Positions 43,091-53,078 of a DNA stretch of 64,000 nucleotides are shown one piece after another. The stretch covers positions 1,240,001-1,304,000 of the forward strand of contig NZ_JAAIKE010000001.1 in assembly GCF_010915705.1 (NCBI RefSeq). Direction: 5' to 3'. Position numbers and translations under genes: made by a program. Origin of the DNA: Pseudotabrizicola algicola. Lineage in GTDB: Bacteria; Pseudomonadota; Alphaproteobacteria; Rhodobacterales; Rhodobacteraceae. Positions within the stretch are counted from its first letter, which is position 1. Each line of letters begins with the position of its first letter. A model generated the notes under the pieces. That model had not been told where the DNA came from, ran no database searches, and was given only the letters and a program-made list of their open reading frames with translations.

Positions 43091-44233
43091 GTGAAAGTGC
43101 TTGTAACCAAAGGGGCGAAAGCCCTTTGTCTTGTCGCGTTGATGGCGACCACGGCGGCTTGCGGCCTGCCGCGCTCTGGCCCGAACAAATCAGAAATTTT
43201 CAAAGGTTCGGTGATGAAGGAAGGCGACGCCTTCATCGTCACGGTGAACCAGCGGGTGACGCGGGCGACGGCGGTGATGCCCGCCTTCGGCTTCTCCTCC
43301 AGCTTCCTGAACGCGGGCGTGGTGGGGTCGGATACGATCAACCCCGGCGATACGCTGGCGCTGACGATTTTCGAAAACGTGCGCGACGATCCGCTTCTGG
43401 GCAATACGGGCCAGCGCGTGAGCGCCCTTGAAGAAGTGCAGGTCGACGGTCAGGGCTTCATCTTTGTGCCCTATGCGGGCCGCATCAAGGCCGCGGGCCA
43501 AACGCCCGAAGGGCTGCGCAGCGCCATCACCCGCAAGCTGGATACCCAGACACCCGACCCGCAGGTGACCGTGGCGCGCGTTGCCGGTGACGGCTCGACC
43601 GTTTCTGTGCAGGGCGCGGTGGGTGCGAATGGCGTCTATGCGATCGAGCGGCCCACCCGCAACCTGTCGGCAATGATTGCCCGCGCGGGCGGGGTGGCGA
43701 TCGAGCCGGAGGTTGCGGTGATCCGCGTCACCCGTGGCCGGCATACCGGAAAGGTCTGGTTGCAGGATCTGTATTCAAATCCCTCGCTGGATATTGCCCT
43801 GCGTCCGGGCGACAAGATCGTGGTGGAGCGGGACACACGGGCCTTTGTGGCGCTTGGCGCGACAGGCACCCAGAACCGGGTGCCGTTCGAGACGCAGACC
43901 CTGTCGGCGATCGAGGCGATTGCGATCGTGGGCGGGCTGAACACCAACCTCGCCGACCCGACCGGGGTTTTCGTCTTCCGCAACGAGCCCGAAGCGATTG
44001 CCAATGCAGTGCTGGGGCGCAACGACCTGCGCGGCGACCAGCGCATGGTTTATGTGCTGGACCTTACGCAGCCGACCGGAATGTTCGAGGCGCGTGACTT
44101 CATCATACGGGATCAAGACACGGTCTATGTGACAGAAGCACCCTTTGTTCAGTGGCAAAAGACGCTGTCGGCGGTCACCGGCACGGCGGGCGCGGCCAGC
44201 TCGCTTACCGATGTGGGCTCTGGCGGCAGCTGA
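43091..44233 (+). CDS. Polysaccharide export lipoprotein (Wza/KpsD family)
   Basis: 380 residues from a GTG at 43091 with AAAGGAG 8 bases upstream. Lipoprotein signal ends MATTAAC (Cys about 24). A Poly_export domain near 85-175 (INPGDTLALTIFENV, then DGQGFIFVPYAGRIKAAGQTP) is followed by two SLBB domains (VSVQGAVGANGVYAI and FVALGATGTQNRVPF). Such proteins form the outer-membrane channel or periplasmic bridge for capsule export. Placement between kpsS and kpsC supports that role. Confidence 0.88.
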   Translation: MKVLVTKGAKALCLVALMATTAACGLPRSGPNKSEIFKGSVMKEGDAFIVTVNQRVTRATAVMPAFGFSSSFLNAGVVGSDTINPGDTLALTIFENVRDDPLLGNTGQRVSALEEVQVDGQGFIFVPYAGRIKAAGQTPEGLRSAITRKLDTQTPDPQVTVARVAGDGSTVSVQGAVGANGVYAIERPTRNLSAMIARAGGVAIEPEVAVIRVTRGRHTGKVWLQDLYSNPSLDIALRPGDKIVVERDTRAFVALGATGTQNRVPFETQTLSAIEAIAIVGGLNTNLADPTGVFVFRNEPEAIANAVLGRNDLRGDQRMVYVLDLTQPTGMFEARDFIIRDQDTVYVTEAPFVQWQKTLSAVTGTAGAASSLTDVGSGGS

Positions 44234-46295
44234 GGCAGGCTTGGCAGCGCAACCTGAAGTCGACCGCAAAGCCGCCGGGAAGAGTCCCCGGCGGCTTTAT
44301 CATTACAACGCAGGCTTTTTGCGTGACCGGCGCCTGCGTCGCATTTTGGCGCTTTGCGGTCACGAGCTTGCGCTTGGGCTGCCCGGTCCGGAGGACGGGG
44401 TGGTGGTCTGGGGCCGCAGCCCCTATGCGCAGCGGGGGGAGGCTGTCGCCGCGCGGCGCGCCGTGCCCCTGATCCGGTTGGAGGATGCCTTCTTGCGCAG
44501 CATCCGCCCGGGCCGGCAAGGCGGGGGGCGTCTCGGGCTGATGATCGACCCGCTGGGAGTGCATTTCGATGCGTCGTCCCCGTCGCGGATCGAGCAGATT
44601 CTGGCTCAGGACCACTTGGACGATTCAAACATTCTGATGCGCGCCCGCGACGGGATAGGCCGATTGCGGACGTCAGAACTGTCAAAATACAACATTCACG
44701 ATCCGGCGCTGCCTTTGCCAGCCCCCGGCTATGTGCTGGTGGTCGATCAGACGCGCGGCGATGCGTCGATCCGCCACTCGGGGGCCACGGCGCAAAGTTT
44801 CAAGCAGATGCTGGCCGCCGCGATGGACGCCCACCCTACCGCGCGTATCGTGATCAAGACCCATCCCGAAACCGTCCTCGGGCTGCGCGAAGGCCATTTC
44901 TCTGACGCCGATGTCTCGGATCGCGTGTCGCTCTTGACTGCGCCGGTATCGCCCTATCCGCTGCTGGAAGGGGCGATTGCCGTCTATACCGTATCGTCTC
45001 AACTGGGGTTCGAGGCCATACTGGCCGGTCATCGGCCGCACGTTTTCGGTCAACCCTTCTATGCGGGCTGGGGGCTCACACGGGATGCCGCCCCCCTGCC
45101 CCGGCGCGGGCGCAACCTGACTAAGGTGCAGCTTTTCGCAGCGGCCATGATCCTTGCCCCGGTCTGGTATGACCCGTGCCGCGACCGATTGTGCAGTTTC
45201 GAGGAAGCGCTGGACCAGCTTGAAGCCGAGGTGCGCGCCTTTCGGGAAGACCGTTTCGGGCATGTGGCGGTCGGCATGCGGCTGTGGAAACGCGGGCGCT
45301 TGCAGGCGGTGTTCGGGCAGGAAAAACCGCTGGTGTTCCGCGATACGGCCAATGCGCCAAATGGCAGGGGGGTTCTGGTCTGGGCGGGCAAGGAAGCCAG
45401 CGTGGAAGGCGTCGCAGAGGTGCCGGTGCGCCGCGTCGAGGATGGGTTCTTGCGCTCGCGCGGGCTCGGGGCCGATCTGGTGCCGCCGCTGTCGCTGGTG
45501 ACGGATGATCTGGGCATCTATTACGACCCGACGCGCGAGAGCAGGCTCGAGCGGCTGATCCTGTCCCCGCCTCCGCCCGGCGGTTTGGCGCGCGCCGCGC
45601 GGCTGCGGGCGCGGTTGGTTGCCCTTGGCCTGACGAAATACAACCTGCAAGGCCAGACCCCGGACTTGCCCTCGGGCCACCGCATTCTGGTGCCGGGACA
45701 GGTCGAGGATGACGCCTCTGTCCTGAAGGGGGGCGGCGATGTGCGCAGCAATCTTGGACTGCTGCGGGCGGCACGGGCCGCACGGCCGGACGCCGTTCTG
45801 ATCTACAAACCACACCCCGATGTCGAGGCAGGTCTGCGCCCCGGCGCGATCAGCCCGCAGGATTTGCAGGGTCTGGCCGATGTGGTCGCAAGCAAGGCAG
45901 AGCCGGTGGCGCTGATTGCGGCCTGCGACGAGGTGTGGACGCTGACCAGCCTGCTTGGGTTCGAGGCCCTGTTGCGCGGCAAGCCTGTCACCTGTCTGGG
46001 CGCGCCGTTTTACGCGGGCTGGGGCCTGACGCGCGATCTGGGGCCGGTGCCGACACGCAGGCTGCGCGGGCCGGATGGCAGCCTGCTGCCACGCCCGACG
46101 CTTGACCATCTGGTGCATGCGGCGTTGATCGCCTATCCGCGCTATTATGATCCGGTCAGCCGCCGCCCCTGCCCGCCCGAGGTGGCGATCGACCGTCTGG
46201 CGGCGGGCGATCTGCCGCATCCGGGCTGGGGCAACCGCCTTTTGGCCAAGTTGCAAGGGCGGCTCGCCACCCATGCGCGGCTTTGGCGACGTTAG
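44211..46295 (+). CDS. kpsC: Capsule polysaccharide synthesis protein KpsC
   Basis: 694 residues from the ATG at 44211, overlapping the export gene by 23 bases. The protein is an internal duplication: each half has VRLEDAFLRS-like, KYN, KxHPE/D and GFEA..G....FG.PFYAGWGLTRD motifs (near 275 and 595). Each half is a beta-Kdo transferase that alternately builds the poly-Kdo linker. No kpsM/kpsT ABC transporter is in the window. The stop overlaps the regulator gene by 4 bases, tail to tail. Confidence 0.93.
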   Translation: MWALAAAEAGLAAQPEVDRKAAGKSPRRLYHYNAGFLRDRRLRRILALCGHELALGLPGPEDGVVVWGRSPYAQRGEAVAARRAVPLIRLEDAFLRSIRPGRQGGGRLGLMIDPLGVHFDASSPSRIEQILAQDHLDDSNILMRARDGIGRLRTSELSKYNIHDPALPLPAPGYVLVVDQTRGDASIRHSGATAQSFKQMLAAAMDAHPTARIVIKTHPETVLGLREGHFSDADVSDRVSLLTAPVSPYPLLEGAIAVYTVSSQLGFEAILAGHRPHVFGQPFYAGWGLTRDAAPLPRRGRNLTKVQLFAAAMILAPVWYDPCRDRLCSFEEALDQLEAEVRAFREDRFGHVAVGMRLWKRGRLQAVFGQEKPLVFRDTANAPNGRGVLVWAGKEASVEGVAEVPVRRVEDGFLRSRGLGADLVPPLSLVTDDLGIYYDPTRESRLERLILSPPPPGGLARAARLRARLVALGLTKYNLQGQTPDLPSGHRILVPGQVEDDASVLKGGGDVRSNLGLLRAARAARPDAVLIYKPHPDVEAGLRPGAISPQDLQGLADVVASKAEPVALIAACDEVWTLTSLLGFEALLRGKPVTCLGAPFYAGWGLTRDLGPVPTRRLRGPDGSLLPRPTLDHLVHAALIAYPRYYDPVSRRPCPPEVAIDRLAAGDLPHPGWGNRLLAKLQGRLATHARLWRR

Positions 46296-46789
46296 TAGAT
46301 GTAGCGGATCTGGTCGGTCCAGAACCGCTCCAGCCGTTTGAGGGAATGGTTCACGTCTTCCATTCCGGCGGCGTCGATCACCGCCTTGCGCAGCAGCACA
46401 TCGGCATGGCGCGCGAAAAGATCGTTCAGCACCGCACGCACCCGCCGCCCCTTTTCCGTCAGCCGCACACGCACCGACCGCCGATCCAGCTCGGAGCGTT
46501 GATGGTGCATATAGCCGAGTTCGACGAGTTTCTTGAGATTGTAGCTGACATTGCTGCCCTGATAGTAGCCACGGCTTTTCAACTCGCCCGCCGTCACCTC
46601 ATTTTCGCCCACGTTGAACAGCAGGAGCGCCTGCACCGAATTGATTTCCAGAATCCCCAGACGTTCAAATTCATCCTTGATCACATCCAGCAGCAGGCGG
46701 TGGAGCCGTTCGACCAGCGCAAGGCTTTCGAGATAGCCGACCGTCAAAAGCTTTTGCGAGCCATCCAGAACCGGGGTCTGTTGCGTCAT
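46292..46789 (-). CDS. MarR-family regulator, LdtR type
   Basis: 165 residues from the ATG at 46789. Winged-helix MarR fold: NSVQALLLFNVGENEVTAGELKS near 48-70, recognition-helix region GYYQGSNVSYNLKKLVELGY near 72-92 and wing LDRRSVRVRLTEKG near 100. LdtR in Liberibacter controls an L,D-transpeptidase gene and osmotic tolerance; this protein looks orthologous. Targets here are unknown. Confidence 0.82.
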   Translation of the reverse strand: MTQQTPVLDGSQKLLTVGYLESLALVERLHRLLLDVIKDEFERLGILEINSVQALLLFNVGENEVTAGELKSRGYYQGSNVSYNLKKLVELGYMHHQRSELDRRSVRVRLTEKGRRVRAVLNDLFARHADVLLRKAVIDAAGMEDVNHSLKRLERFWTDQIRYIY

Positions 46790-46868
46790 CCGTGATCTCC
46801 GCCTTGTCAAAACAGGGGCAGAATCAGCACAAACCGCAAACATTCAGTAAACTCGCACAGGTTTTTGC

Positions 46869-47147
46869 TCAAACCTTACGCAATCTGTCCCGCGCAAAGG
46901 CCGTGATCTGTGCCAAGAGCGCAGCGATTTCCGGCTTTGGCTGGGCCTGATTGAACAGGCAGGCCATCAGGTCCTGATCGCTTTCGGCCAGAAGGAGTTC
47001 GTATGTCTCAAGCTCTGCCGCTGTCAGAGCGTCAAGGTGGGCATCTGCCCAAGGCCCCAGCACCAAATCCATCTCTTTCGTGCCACGGCGCCACGAGCGC
47101 ATCTTCATGCGCTTCAGGCGGCTTTCCGGCGTTTCGGTCGTGATCAT
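46869..47147 (-). CDS. sdhE: FAD assembly factor SdhE
   Basis: 92 residues. It has SRLKRMKMRSWRRGTKEMDLVLG at 9-31 with the RGxxE motif needed for covalent flavinylation of SdhA, then a five-helix bundle (LLLAESDQDLMACLF). It overlaps the HTH gene by 4 bases. Confidence 0.92.
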   Translation of the reverse strand: MITTETPESRLKRMKMRSWRRGTKEMDLVLGPWADAHLDALTAAELETYELLLAESDQDLMACLFNQAQPKPEIAALLAQITAFARDRLRKV

Positions 47148-47557
47148 TCTGCCTCCACCTCTTGGCGCCGCATCAGATGATGCAGCCGCGTTTCCATCTG
47201 CCCCAAATCCTGTGCCAAGGCCAGCATCTGCGCGCGCATCCGTGCCAGATCGGACAGTGCCTCGAGCGTGGCCGCATCATGCGTGCCGGGTGCGGAGGGC
47301 GCATCCAGCCCGTCACCCAAGCCTGTGAGCAGCCAGCGGATCGACACGTTCAGCATGCCCGCCAACATCTGGAGGCGGTTCGCGCGGGGCTCGGATGCGT
47401 CATCCTCCCACGCCTGCACGGTTGTGAGCCGGACGCCGAGCCGGAGCGCCAGATCGGTCTGCGTCAGGCCCGCGGCTTCGCGCGCGCCTGCCAAACGATC
47501 GCCAAAGGTGGCAACTTCTGCCGAAAACCATGATGCTGCTGTGTCTTTTTCCGCCAT
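47144..47557 (-). CDS. HTH-type transcriptional regulator upstream of sdhE
   Basis: 137 residues from the ATG at 47557 with AGGAGAGG upstream. An XRE helix-turn-helix lies at about 19-75 (REAAGLTQTDLALRLGVRLTTVQ). The C-terminal part has a short helical heptad-like segment (MRAQMLALAQDLGQMETRLHH) that could form a coiled coil. HTH-sdhE is a recurring Rhodobacterales pair; regulation of sdh by this protein is not established. Confidence 0.82.
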   Translation of the reverse strand: MAEKDTAASWFSAEVATFGDRLAGAREAAGLTQTDLALRLGVRLTTVQAWEDDASEPRANRLQMLAGMLNVSIRWLLTGLGDGLDAPSAPGTHDAATLEALSDLARMRAQMLALAQDLGQMETRLHHLMRRQEVEAE

Positions 47558-47609
47558 CTTGCCTCTCCTGTCGGTGATATCGCTTGATCGGGTTCGAGGG
47601 CGACCATAA

Positions 47610-48848
<1,239 letters not shown>

Positions 48849-48857
48849 GGAGCTTCG

Positions 48858-49274
48858 ATGTCGGGCGATTTGCCGGAGTATTATTTCCGTATCCGTGAAA
48901 ACGGGGCGGCCGTGTTCAGAGTTGATACCGAAAATCGCCAGCGCCGGATCGAGATGGAAGAAATCGCGGTCGCCAATGTGCGCAACGGCAACATAAAGCC
49001 GCATGGGGAGCGGAAGCTGACGCCAGAGGAAACCGCGCTGATCACCGACTGGATCGCGCGGCGCAGCGAGGTATTGGCGCAGCGCGACGTGGATGACATC
49101 CATCGCGCGGTGGACCATCTCAATCTGGTGACGCATTGGGCGCAGTCGCGGGCCAGCGAGGCGCAACTGGAAGAGGTCACCGACAGCCTGCTGCTGGCCA
49201 TGCATGACCTGCGCACGGTTCTGGTGCGCAAAAAGGCCGAGCGCCTGATGAAAGAGCAACCCGAGGCCGAATAA
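48858..49274 (+). CDS. Conserved hypothetical protein
   Basis: 138 residues, soluble, helix-rich. It opens DLPEYYFRIRENGAAVFRVD, a beta-rich segment, then a long helical part (TPEETALITDWIARRSEVL, VDHLNLVTHWAQS) rich in Glu and Arg. GAGGAG lies 6 bases before the start. No family recognised. The gene lies 9 bases after aspC and could share its transcript. Confidence 0.7.
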   Translation: MSGDLPEYYFRIRENGAAVFRVDTENRQRRIEMEEIAVANVRNGNIKPHGERKLTPEETALITDWIARRSEVLAQRDVDDIHRAVDHLNLVTHWAQSRASEAQLEEVTDSLLLAMHDLRTVLVRKKAERLMKEQPEAE

Positions 49275-49276
49275 CC

Positions 49277-50752
49277 TCAGGTGCCGCAAAAGGTGACATA
49301 GTCGCCGAACCCGCTGGGGGCGGGCAAGGCATACGCCTCTCGCCCCGGGCGGTCGGTGAACGGGTCGGTCACCTCGGCGACAAGCGCCCTGAAGGGGGCC
49401 AGATCGCCCTGTTCTGCGGCCTGAAGCGCGGCCTCCACCATGTGATTGCGCGGGATGACAAGCGGGTTTGCCCGGCGCAGATGCGCGGGCGCGTCGCTGC
49501 GCAGACGTGCGCGCCAGAGCGGCAACCAGAGGTCGAGCCTCGCCGGATCGGCAAAGAGCGCGCGCAGAGGCGTGACATCACCCGCCGCCGCATCGGTCAA
49601 GCGGCGGAAGGCCAGCGTCCAGTCGGCCCCCTGCCCCTCCATCGCGGCGAGAAAGCCCTCGGCAAGATCGGTGTCGCCGCCGTCCTCCCCTTCAAGCGCC
49701 AGTTTGTTGCGCATCACCGCGAGCCATTCGGCGCGATAGCGCGCCTCCACCTGTGCCAGCCGTTCATTGAGCAAGATCACCGCCGCCTCGGCATTGCCCA
49801 TCAAGGGCAGCAGACTTTCGGCGAGCTTGGCAAGGTTCCAGCCCAGAATCAGGGGCTGGTTCGCATAGGCATATCGTCCCTGATGGTCGATCGAGGAAAA
49901 CACGGTGCCGGGGGCATAGGCCTCCATAAAGGCGCAGGGGCCATAATCGATCGTCTCTCCCGACAGGGCCACATTATCTGTGTTGAGCACACCATGCACA
50001 AAACCAAGGCCCATCCATGCCGCGACCAAGCGGGTTTGGCGGGTGGTGACGCGATCAAAAAACGCAAGCACGCGGTCATCCCGCCCCGTCAGGTCAGGAT
50101 CATGCCGCGCGATGGCATAATCCACCACACGGGCCAGCGTCGCATGATCGCCCCGCGCGGCCCAGAACTGGAAGGTGCCCACCCGCAGGTGGCTGGCAGC
50201 GATACGGGCCACCACCGCACCGGGCAGGCGGCCCGCCTCGCGGCGCACGTCTTCACCCGTCAGCGCGACGGCAAGGCTGCGTGTGGTGGGCACCGAAAGG
50301 GCCGCCATCGCCTCTGAAATCACATACTCTCGCAGCATCGGCCCCAAGGCGGCCTTGCCATCGCCCCCGCGCGAAAACGGTGTGCGGCCAGACCCCTTCA
50401 GTTGCAGATCCCAGCGCCGCCCGTCGGGCGCGACATGCTCGCCGATCAGATGCGCCCGTCCGTCCCCGAGCTGCGGAGAAAAACCGCCGAACTGGTGTCC
50501 GGCATAGGCCAGCGCCACCGGAGCCGCCCCCTCGGGCAAGGCGCCGCCCGCAAACCACGCGGGATTTTGCGCCAGAACGGCGGCGTCGAGCCCCAACTCC
50601 GCCGCCAGAGCATCGTTGAGCACGATCAGCTTCGGGTCAGGTGCGGTGTCGGGCGCCTGCTCGACATAGGTTCCCGCCAAGTTGCGGTGCCATGTGTTGT
50701 CAAAGCGAAAGCCACCCGTGCGGGCCGCGGCGGAGGGTGAAAGGTCTGTCAT
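49277..50752 (-). CDS. selO: Protein adenylyltransferase SelO (YdiU)
   Basis: 491 residues from the ATG at 50752 with GAGGAA upstream. LAGTYVEQAPD, AYAGHQFGGFSPQLGDGRAH near 85, LQLKGSGRTPFSRGGDGKA near 120 (ATP-site Lys/Arg) and HGVLNTDNVALSGETIDYGP near 240 are the pseudokinase motifs. SelO transfers AMP to Ser, Thr or Tyr of target proteins and is tied to redox homeostasis. Bacterial members lack the C-terminal Cys/Sec of mitochondrial ones, and here the protein ends YVTFCGT with one Cys. Confidence 0.9.
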   Translation of the reverse strand: MTDLSPSAAARTGGFRFDNTWHRNLAGTYVEQAPDTAPDPKLIVLNDALAAELGLDAAVLAQNPAWFAGGALPEGAAPVALAYAGHQFGGFSPQLGDGRAHLIGEHVAPDGRRWDLQLKGSGRTPFSRGGDGKAALGPMLREYVISEAMAALSVPTTRSLAVALTGEDVRREAGRLPGAVVARIAASHLRVGTFQFWAARGDHATLARVVDYAIARHDPDLTGRDDRVLAFFDRVTTRQTRLVAAWMGLGFVHGVLNTDNVALSGETIDYGPCAFMEAYAPGTVFSSIDHQGRYAYANQPLILGWNLAKLAESLLPLMGNAEAAVILLNERLAQVEARYRAEWLAVMRNKLALEGEDGGDTDLAEGFLAAMEGQGADWTLAFRRLTDAAAGDVTPLRALFADPARLDLWLPLWRARLRSDAPAHLRRANPLVIPRNHMVEAALQAAEQGDLAPFRALVAEVTDPFTDRPGREAYALPAPSGFGDYVTFCGT

Positions 50753-50847
50753 GGTTCCTCGGCAATCTGCGCGACATGCTCGGCCCCGCCCCGCCAATAT
50801 GGGGACTGCCCGCCCGAGGGCAAGCGCGCGGCGCAAGGGCTCAGGGC

Positions 50848-51387
50848 TCAGGGCAGAACCTCGATGGACGTCAACTGCCAGATCGAACGCGAATAGCTGA
50901 CTTCGTTCTTGTAGGCGGGGTTGGTGTCATAGGGATAGATCATCCAGAGCGGACCCTTGTCGCGCGGAGACAGATCCTTGCCATCCATCCGGAAGGCCAG
51001 CAAAGGGCCGCCCGGCACAGCCTCGGACATTGGAAGTTCGACCGCATATTCGTTGAGGGCGACCAGACGCAGCACGGAGCCGCTGGCCCCCAGATGTTCC
51101 AGCAACGCCGCCAGTTCGACGCCCTCGAATGCGCTGGTGCCATCTGTCCAGATGGTGCTGGTATGGAGCGTGATCACCCCGAATGATTTCAGCAGCTCCC
51201 TATCCAAGGCTGCGCCCTGCGCACCGTTGGAATGTGCAATCTGTCCGTGCACGGTCAAAATGACATCACCGGCCGGGGCGGCAAGCGGCTCTGCCCGGGC
51301 CCCAGCGGTGGCTTGCAGGACTGCGACGACAGCCAAAGACAACGCCCAAGCCCGCCCAAGGCGCGCGCCGAGGTTCACAAGGTGCAT
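50848..51387 (-). CDS. Exported molybdopterin-binding-fold protein
   Basis: 179 residues from the ATG at 51387 (AGGAG upstream). A signal peptide ends GARA near 32. The mature part resembles the substrate-facing half of sulfite-oxidase-type enzymes (LTVHGQIAH, FEGVELAALLEHLG, VALNEYAVELPMSE, SRSIWQLTSIEV) but lacks the Cys that binds the molybdenum cofactor. Such small exported relatives are common; function unknown. A single Mo-cofactor activity is unlikely. Confidence 0.75.
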   Translation of the reverse strand: MHLVNLGARLGRAWALSLAVVAVLQATAGARAEPLAAPAGDVILTVHGQIAHSNGAQGAALDRELLKSFGVITLHTSTIWTDGTSAFEGVELAALLEHLGASGSVLRLVALNEYAVELPMSEAVPGGPLLAFRMDGKDLSPRDKGPLWMIYPYDTNPAYKNEVSYSRSIWQLTSIEVLP

Positions 51388-51541
51388 GCGTGATCTCCTG
51401 TTTCCTGCGAAAGGGCATAGCCGATCAGAGGCCAGCAATCTTCTATCCAGACGCATAGGACGCGCTGGACCATATGTTTCATGACATAGTTATACGCCGC
51501 GCGACATCAGGTTTTTGTGACAAAGCGCGCAGGAGCCTTCC

Positions 51542-51805
51542 ATGCCAAGTGAGGGGCGACGCCAGAATGACCGGGCAGCCCTTGTCCGGATCGCAGACCG
51601 CTTTCCCGTTTGGAATATGTCTGCTAACGAGATCAGAGAGGTAGCCCGTGATGAAATGCACAAGGCGCGGGGCAAGCTCTTGGCGATTGAGCCCAACTGT
51701 GTGGTGGTAAGTGGTATGAAAAGATTTCCGCCCGGCTGGTGGATCGTTCCCGCCTTCGTAGTCTGTGCCTTTGTCTGGGCAGCTTTGCTATGGTGGCTGC
51801 TTTAG
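51542..51805 (+). CDS. Small membrane-anchored protein (possible gene)
   Basis: 87 residues. AGGAG lies 6 bases before the ATG. A hydrophilic 55-residue part (ANEIREVARDEMHKARGKL) leads into a C-terminal membrane helix (PPGWWIVPAFVVCAFVW). Composition is plausible for a gene, but no family is recognised and an opposing frame also exists. The interval 51388-51847 holds nothing else that I recognise. Confidence 0.45.
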   Translation: MPSEGRRQNDRAALVRIADRFPVWNMSANEIREVARDEMHKARGKLLAIEPNCVVVSGMKRFPPGWWIVPAFVVCAFVWAALLWWLL

Positions 51806-51847
51806 GCAGCACATTGCAAAGCAGGACAAAGCCAAGATTCGTGGAAA

Positions 51848-51924
51848 TGGTCGGGGCGGAGGGATTCGAACTCTCGACCTACGGTACCCAAAACCGTCGC
51901 GCTACCAGGCTGCGCTACGCCCCG
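51848..51924 (-). tRNA. tRNA-Pro (TGG)
   Basis: 77 bases. Acceptor CGGGGCG/CGCCCCG, D arm GCGC/GCGC, anticodon arm ACGGT-TTTGGGT-ACCGT with anticodon TGG, A73 and encoded CCA. The T stem reads GAGAG/CCCTC, leaving one A-C mismatch at 52-62. Confidence 0.93.
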
Positions 51925-51966
51925 ACTGCGTGCGGTCTTAGCGAAAGCCGAACCGATTGGAAAGGG

Positions 51967-52434
51967 CTATTCCGCACAAGGCCATGCCGGATCGGTGATT
52001 GCAGGGTGCCGCAGTTCCGCGCCTTCGGGAATACCAAGGCGCGCCGCCAGCCCGCCGTTGATTTCCAACACGAATTTCACGCCCTCGCCCCCGTCGATCG
52101 TGGTCACGTCCTGCGGTTTGGCATTGGCATGCACCTTTGTCACCCGCCCTGCCGGGTCGGCAAAAATCATGTCAAGCGGGATAAGCGTGTTCTTCATCCA
52201 GAAGGTGGCACGGCGCGGAGAGTCGTAGACAAACAGCATCCCCGAGGACTGCGGCATGCTTTCGCGAAACATCAGCCCGCGGCTGCGTGTGGCCTCGGTA
52301 TCGGCCACCTCGACAGAAAAGCGCGCCAGCCCGCCGGGCCAGCGCACCTCTACTTGATCGTCACGACAGGCGGCGGTCGCAGGCACGGCCCCCATAACAA
52401 AAATCAGACCGAGGGCCGCCAGAAGCCCATTCAC
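51967..52434 (-). CDS. DUF192 family exported protein
   Basis: 155 residues from a GTG overlapping the cold-shock gene stop (GTGA). A signal peptide covers about 1-22. DUF192 motifs are TRSRGLMFRESMP near 46, GMLFVYDSPRRATFWMKNTLIPLDMIF near 62-88 and EINGGLAARLGI near 123. Small periplasmic beta-barrel proteins of unknown function; homologues are common in alphaproteobacteria and archaea. Confidence 0.85.
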   Translation of the reverse strand: MNGLLAALGLIFVMGAVPATAACRDDQVEVRWPGGLARFSVEVADTEATRSRGLMFRESMPQSSGMLFVYDSPRRATFWMKNTLIPLDMIFADPAGRVTKVHANAKPQDVTTIDGGEGVKFVLEINGGLAARLGIPEGAELRHPAITDPAWPCAE

Positions 52435-52964
52435 CGTCCGCCGCGTGCTGCCGCTTCCCAAGATGCCACCTGTACCGCCATGCGCCCGCGCTTGCCTTCG
52501 ATGATCCGCAGGCAAATCGCTTCTCCCGCTTGTAGATCGGCAAAGCCCGACATGCGCAACACTTCAACGTGAATGAACACGTCATCATTGTTGCCAAAGA
52601 CATTCGCAAAACCGAACCCCTTTGACTTGTCGAACCACTTCACACGTGCCGGTTCCAGCGCAAGCGCTGCCACCTCTTCGGCGGTGATCAGATTGCCTTC
52701 GTCCGCCAGGGGCAAAATACCCCCTGCCGGAGCCTGCACCGACACCACTTCAACCGCTTGAACACCGCGCGGGCTTTGTTGCACGCGCACTGTTATCGTT
52801 GCACCATCGGCCACAGAATTCTGGCCGTAGTTCCTCAAAACATTGGCATGTAGCAAAATATCGCTCTCGGCCTCATCGGAAACGATGAAACCGAACCCTT
52901 TGGCCGGGTCAAACCATTTCACGTGGCCATGCACAATACGCATGGCCTTTTCTTCTTCAGTCAT
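52431..52964 (-). CDS. Two-domain cold-shock protein
   Basis: 177 residues from the ATG at 52964. Two cold-shock domains lie at about 10-75 (KWFDPAKGFGFIVSD) and 103-170 (KWFDKSKGFGFANVFG), each with the RNP1 core KGFGF and an RNP2-like segment (DILLHANVL, DVFIHVEVL). A linker with Glu-Glu-Val-Ala lies between. Cold-shock domains bind single-stranded RNA or DNA and melt secondary structure. Two-domain forms are typical of alphaproteobacteria. Confidence 0.9.
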   Translation of the reverse strand: MTEEEKAMRIVHGHVKWFDPAKGFGFIVSDEAESDILLHANVLRNYGQNSVADGATITVRVQQSPRGVQAVEVVSVQAPAGGILPLADEGNLITAEEVAALALEPARVKWFDKSKGFGFANVFGNNDDVFIHVEVLRMSGFADLQAGEAICLRIIEGKRGRMAVQVASWEAAARGGR

Positions 52965-53078
52965 AATAGAGCCGTTCCCCAGATTGACCCCAAGCGCCGA
53001 CATGACGCTATTCGGGGACGGGATTCAAGAGCATTTCCATCAGGATTGAATACACCCTTGCACCGCAAAGGGCAACAA

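Noticed and set aside
44682-46274. 530-codon minus-strand frame opposite kpsC
   Set aside because: Shadow of the duplicated KpsC domains; composition Gln/Arg-rich with no family.
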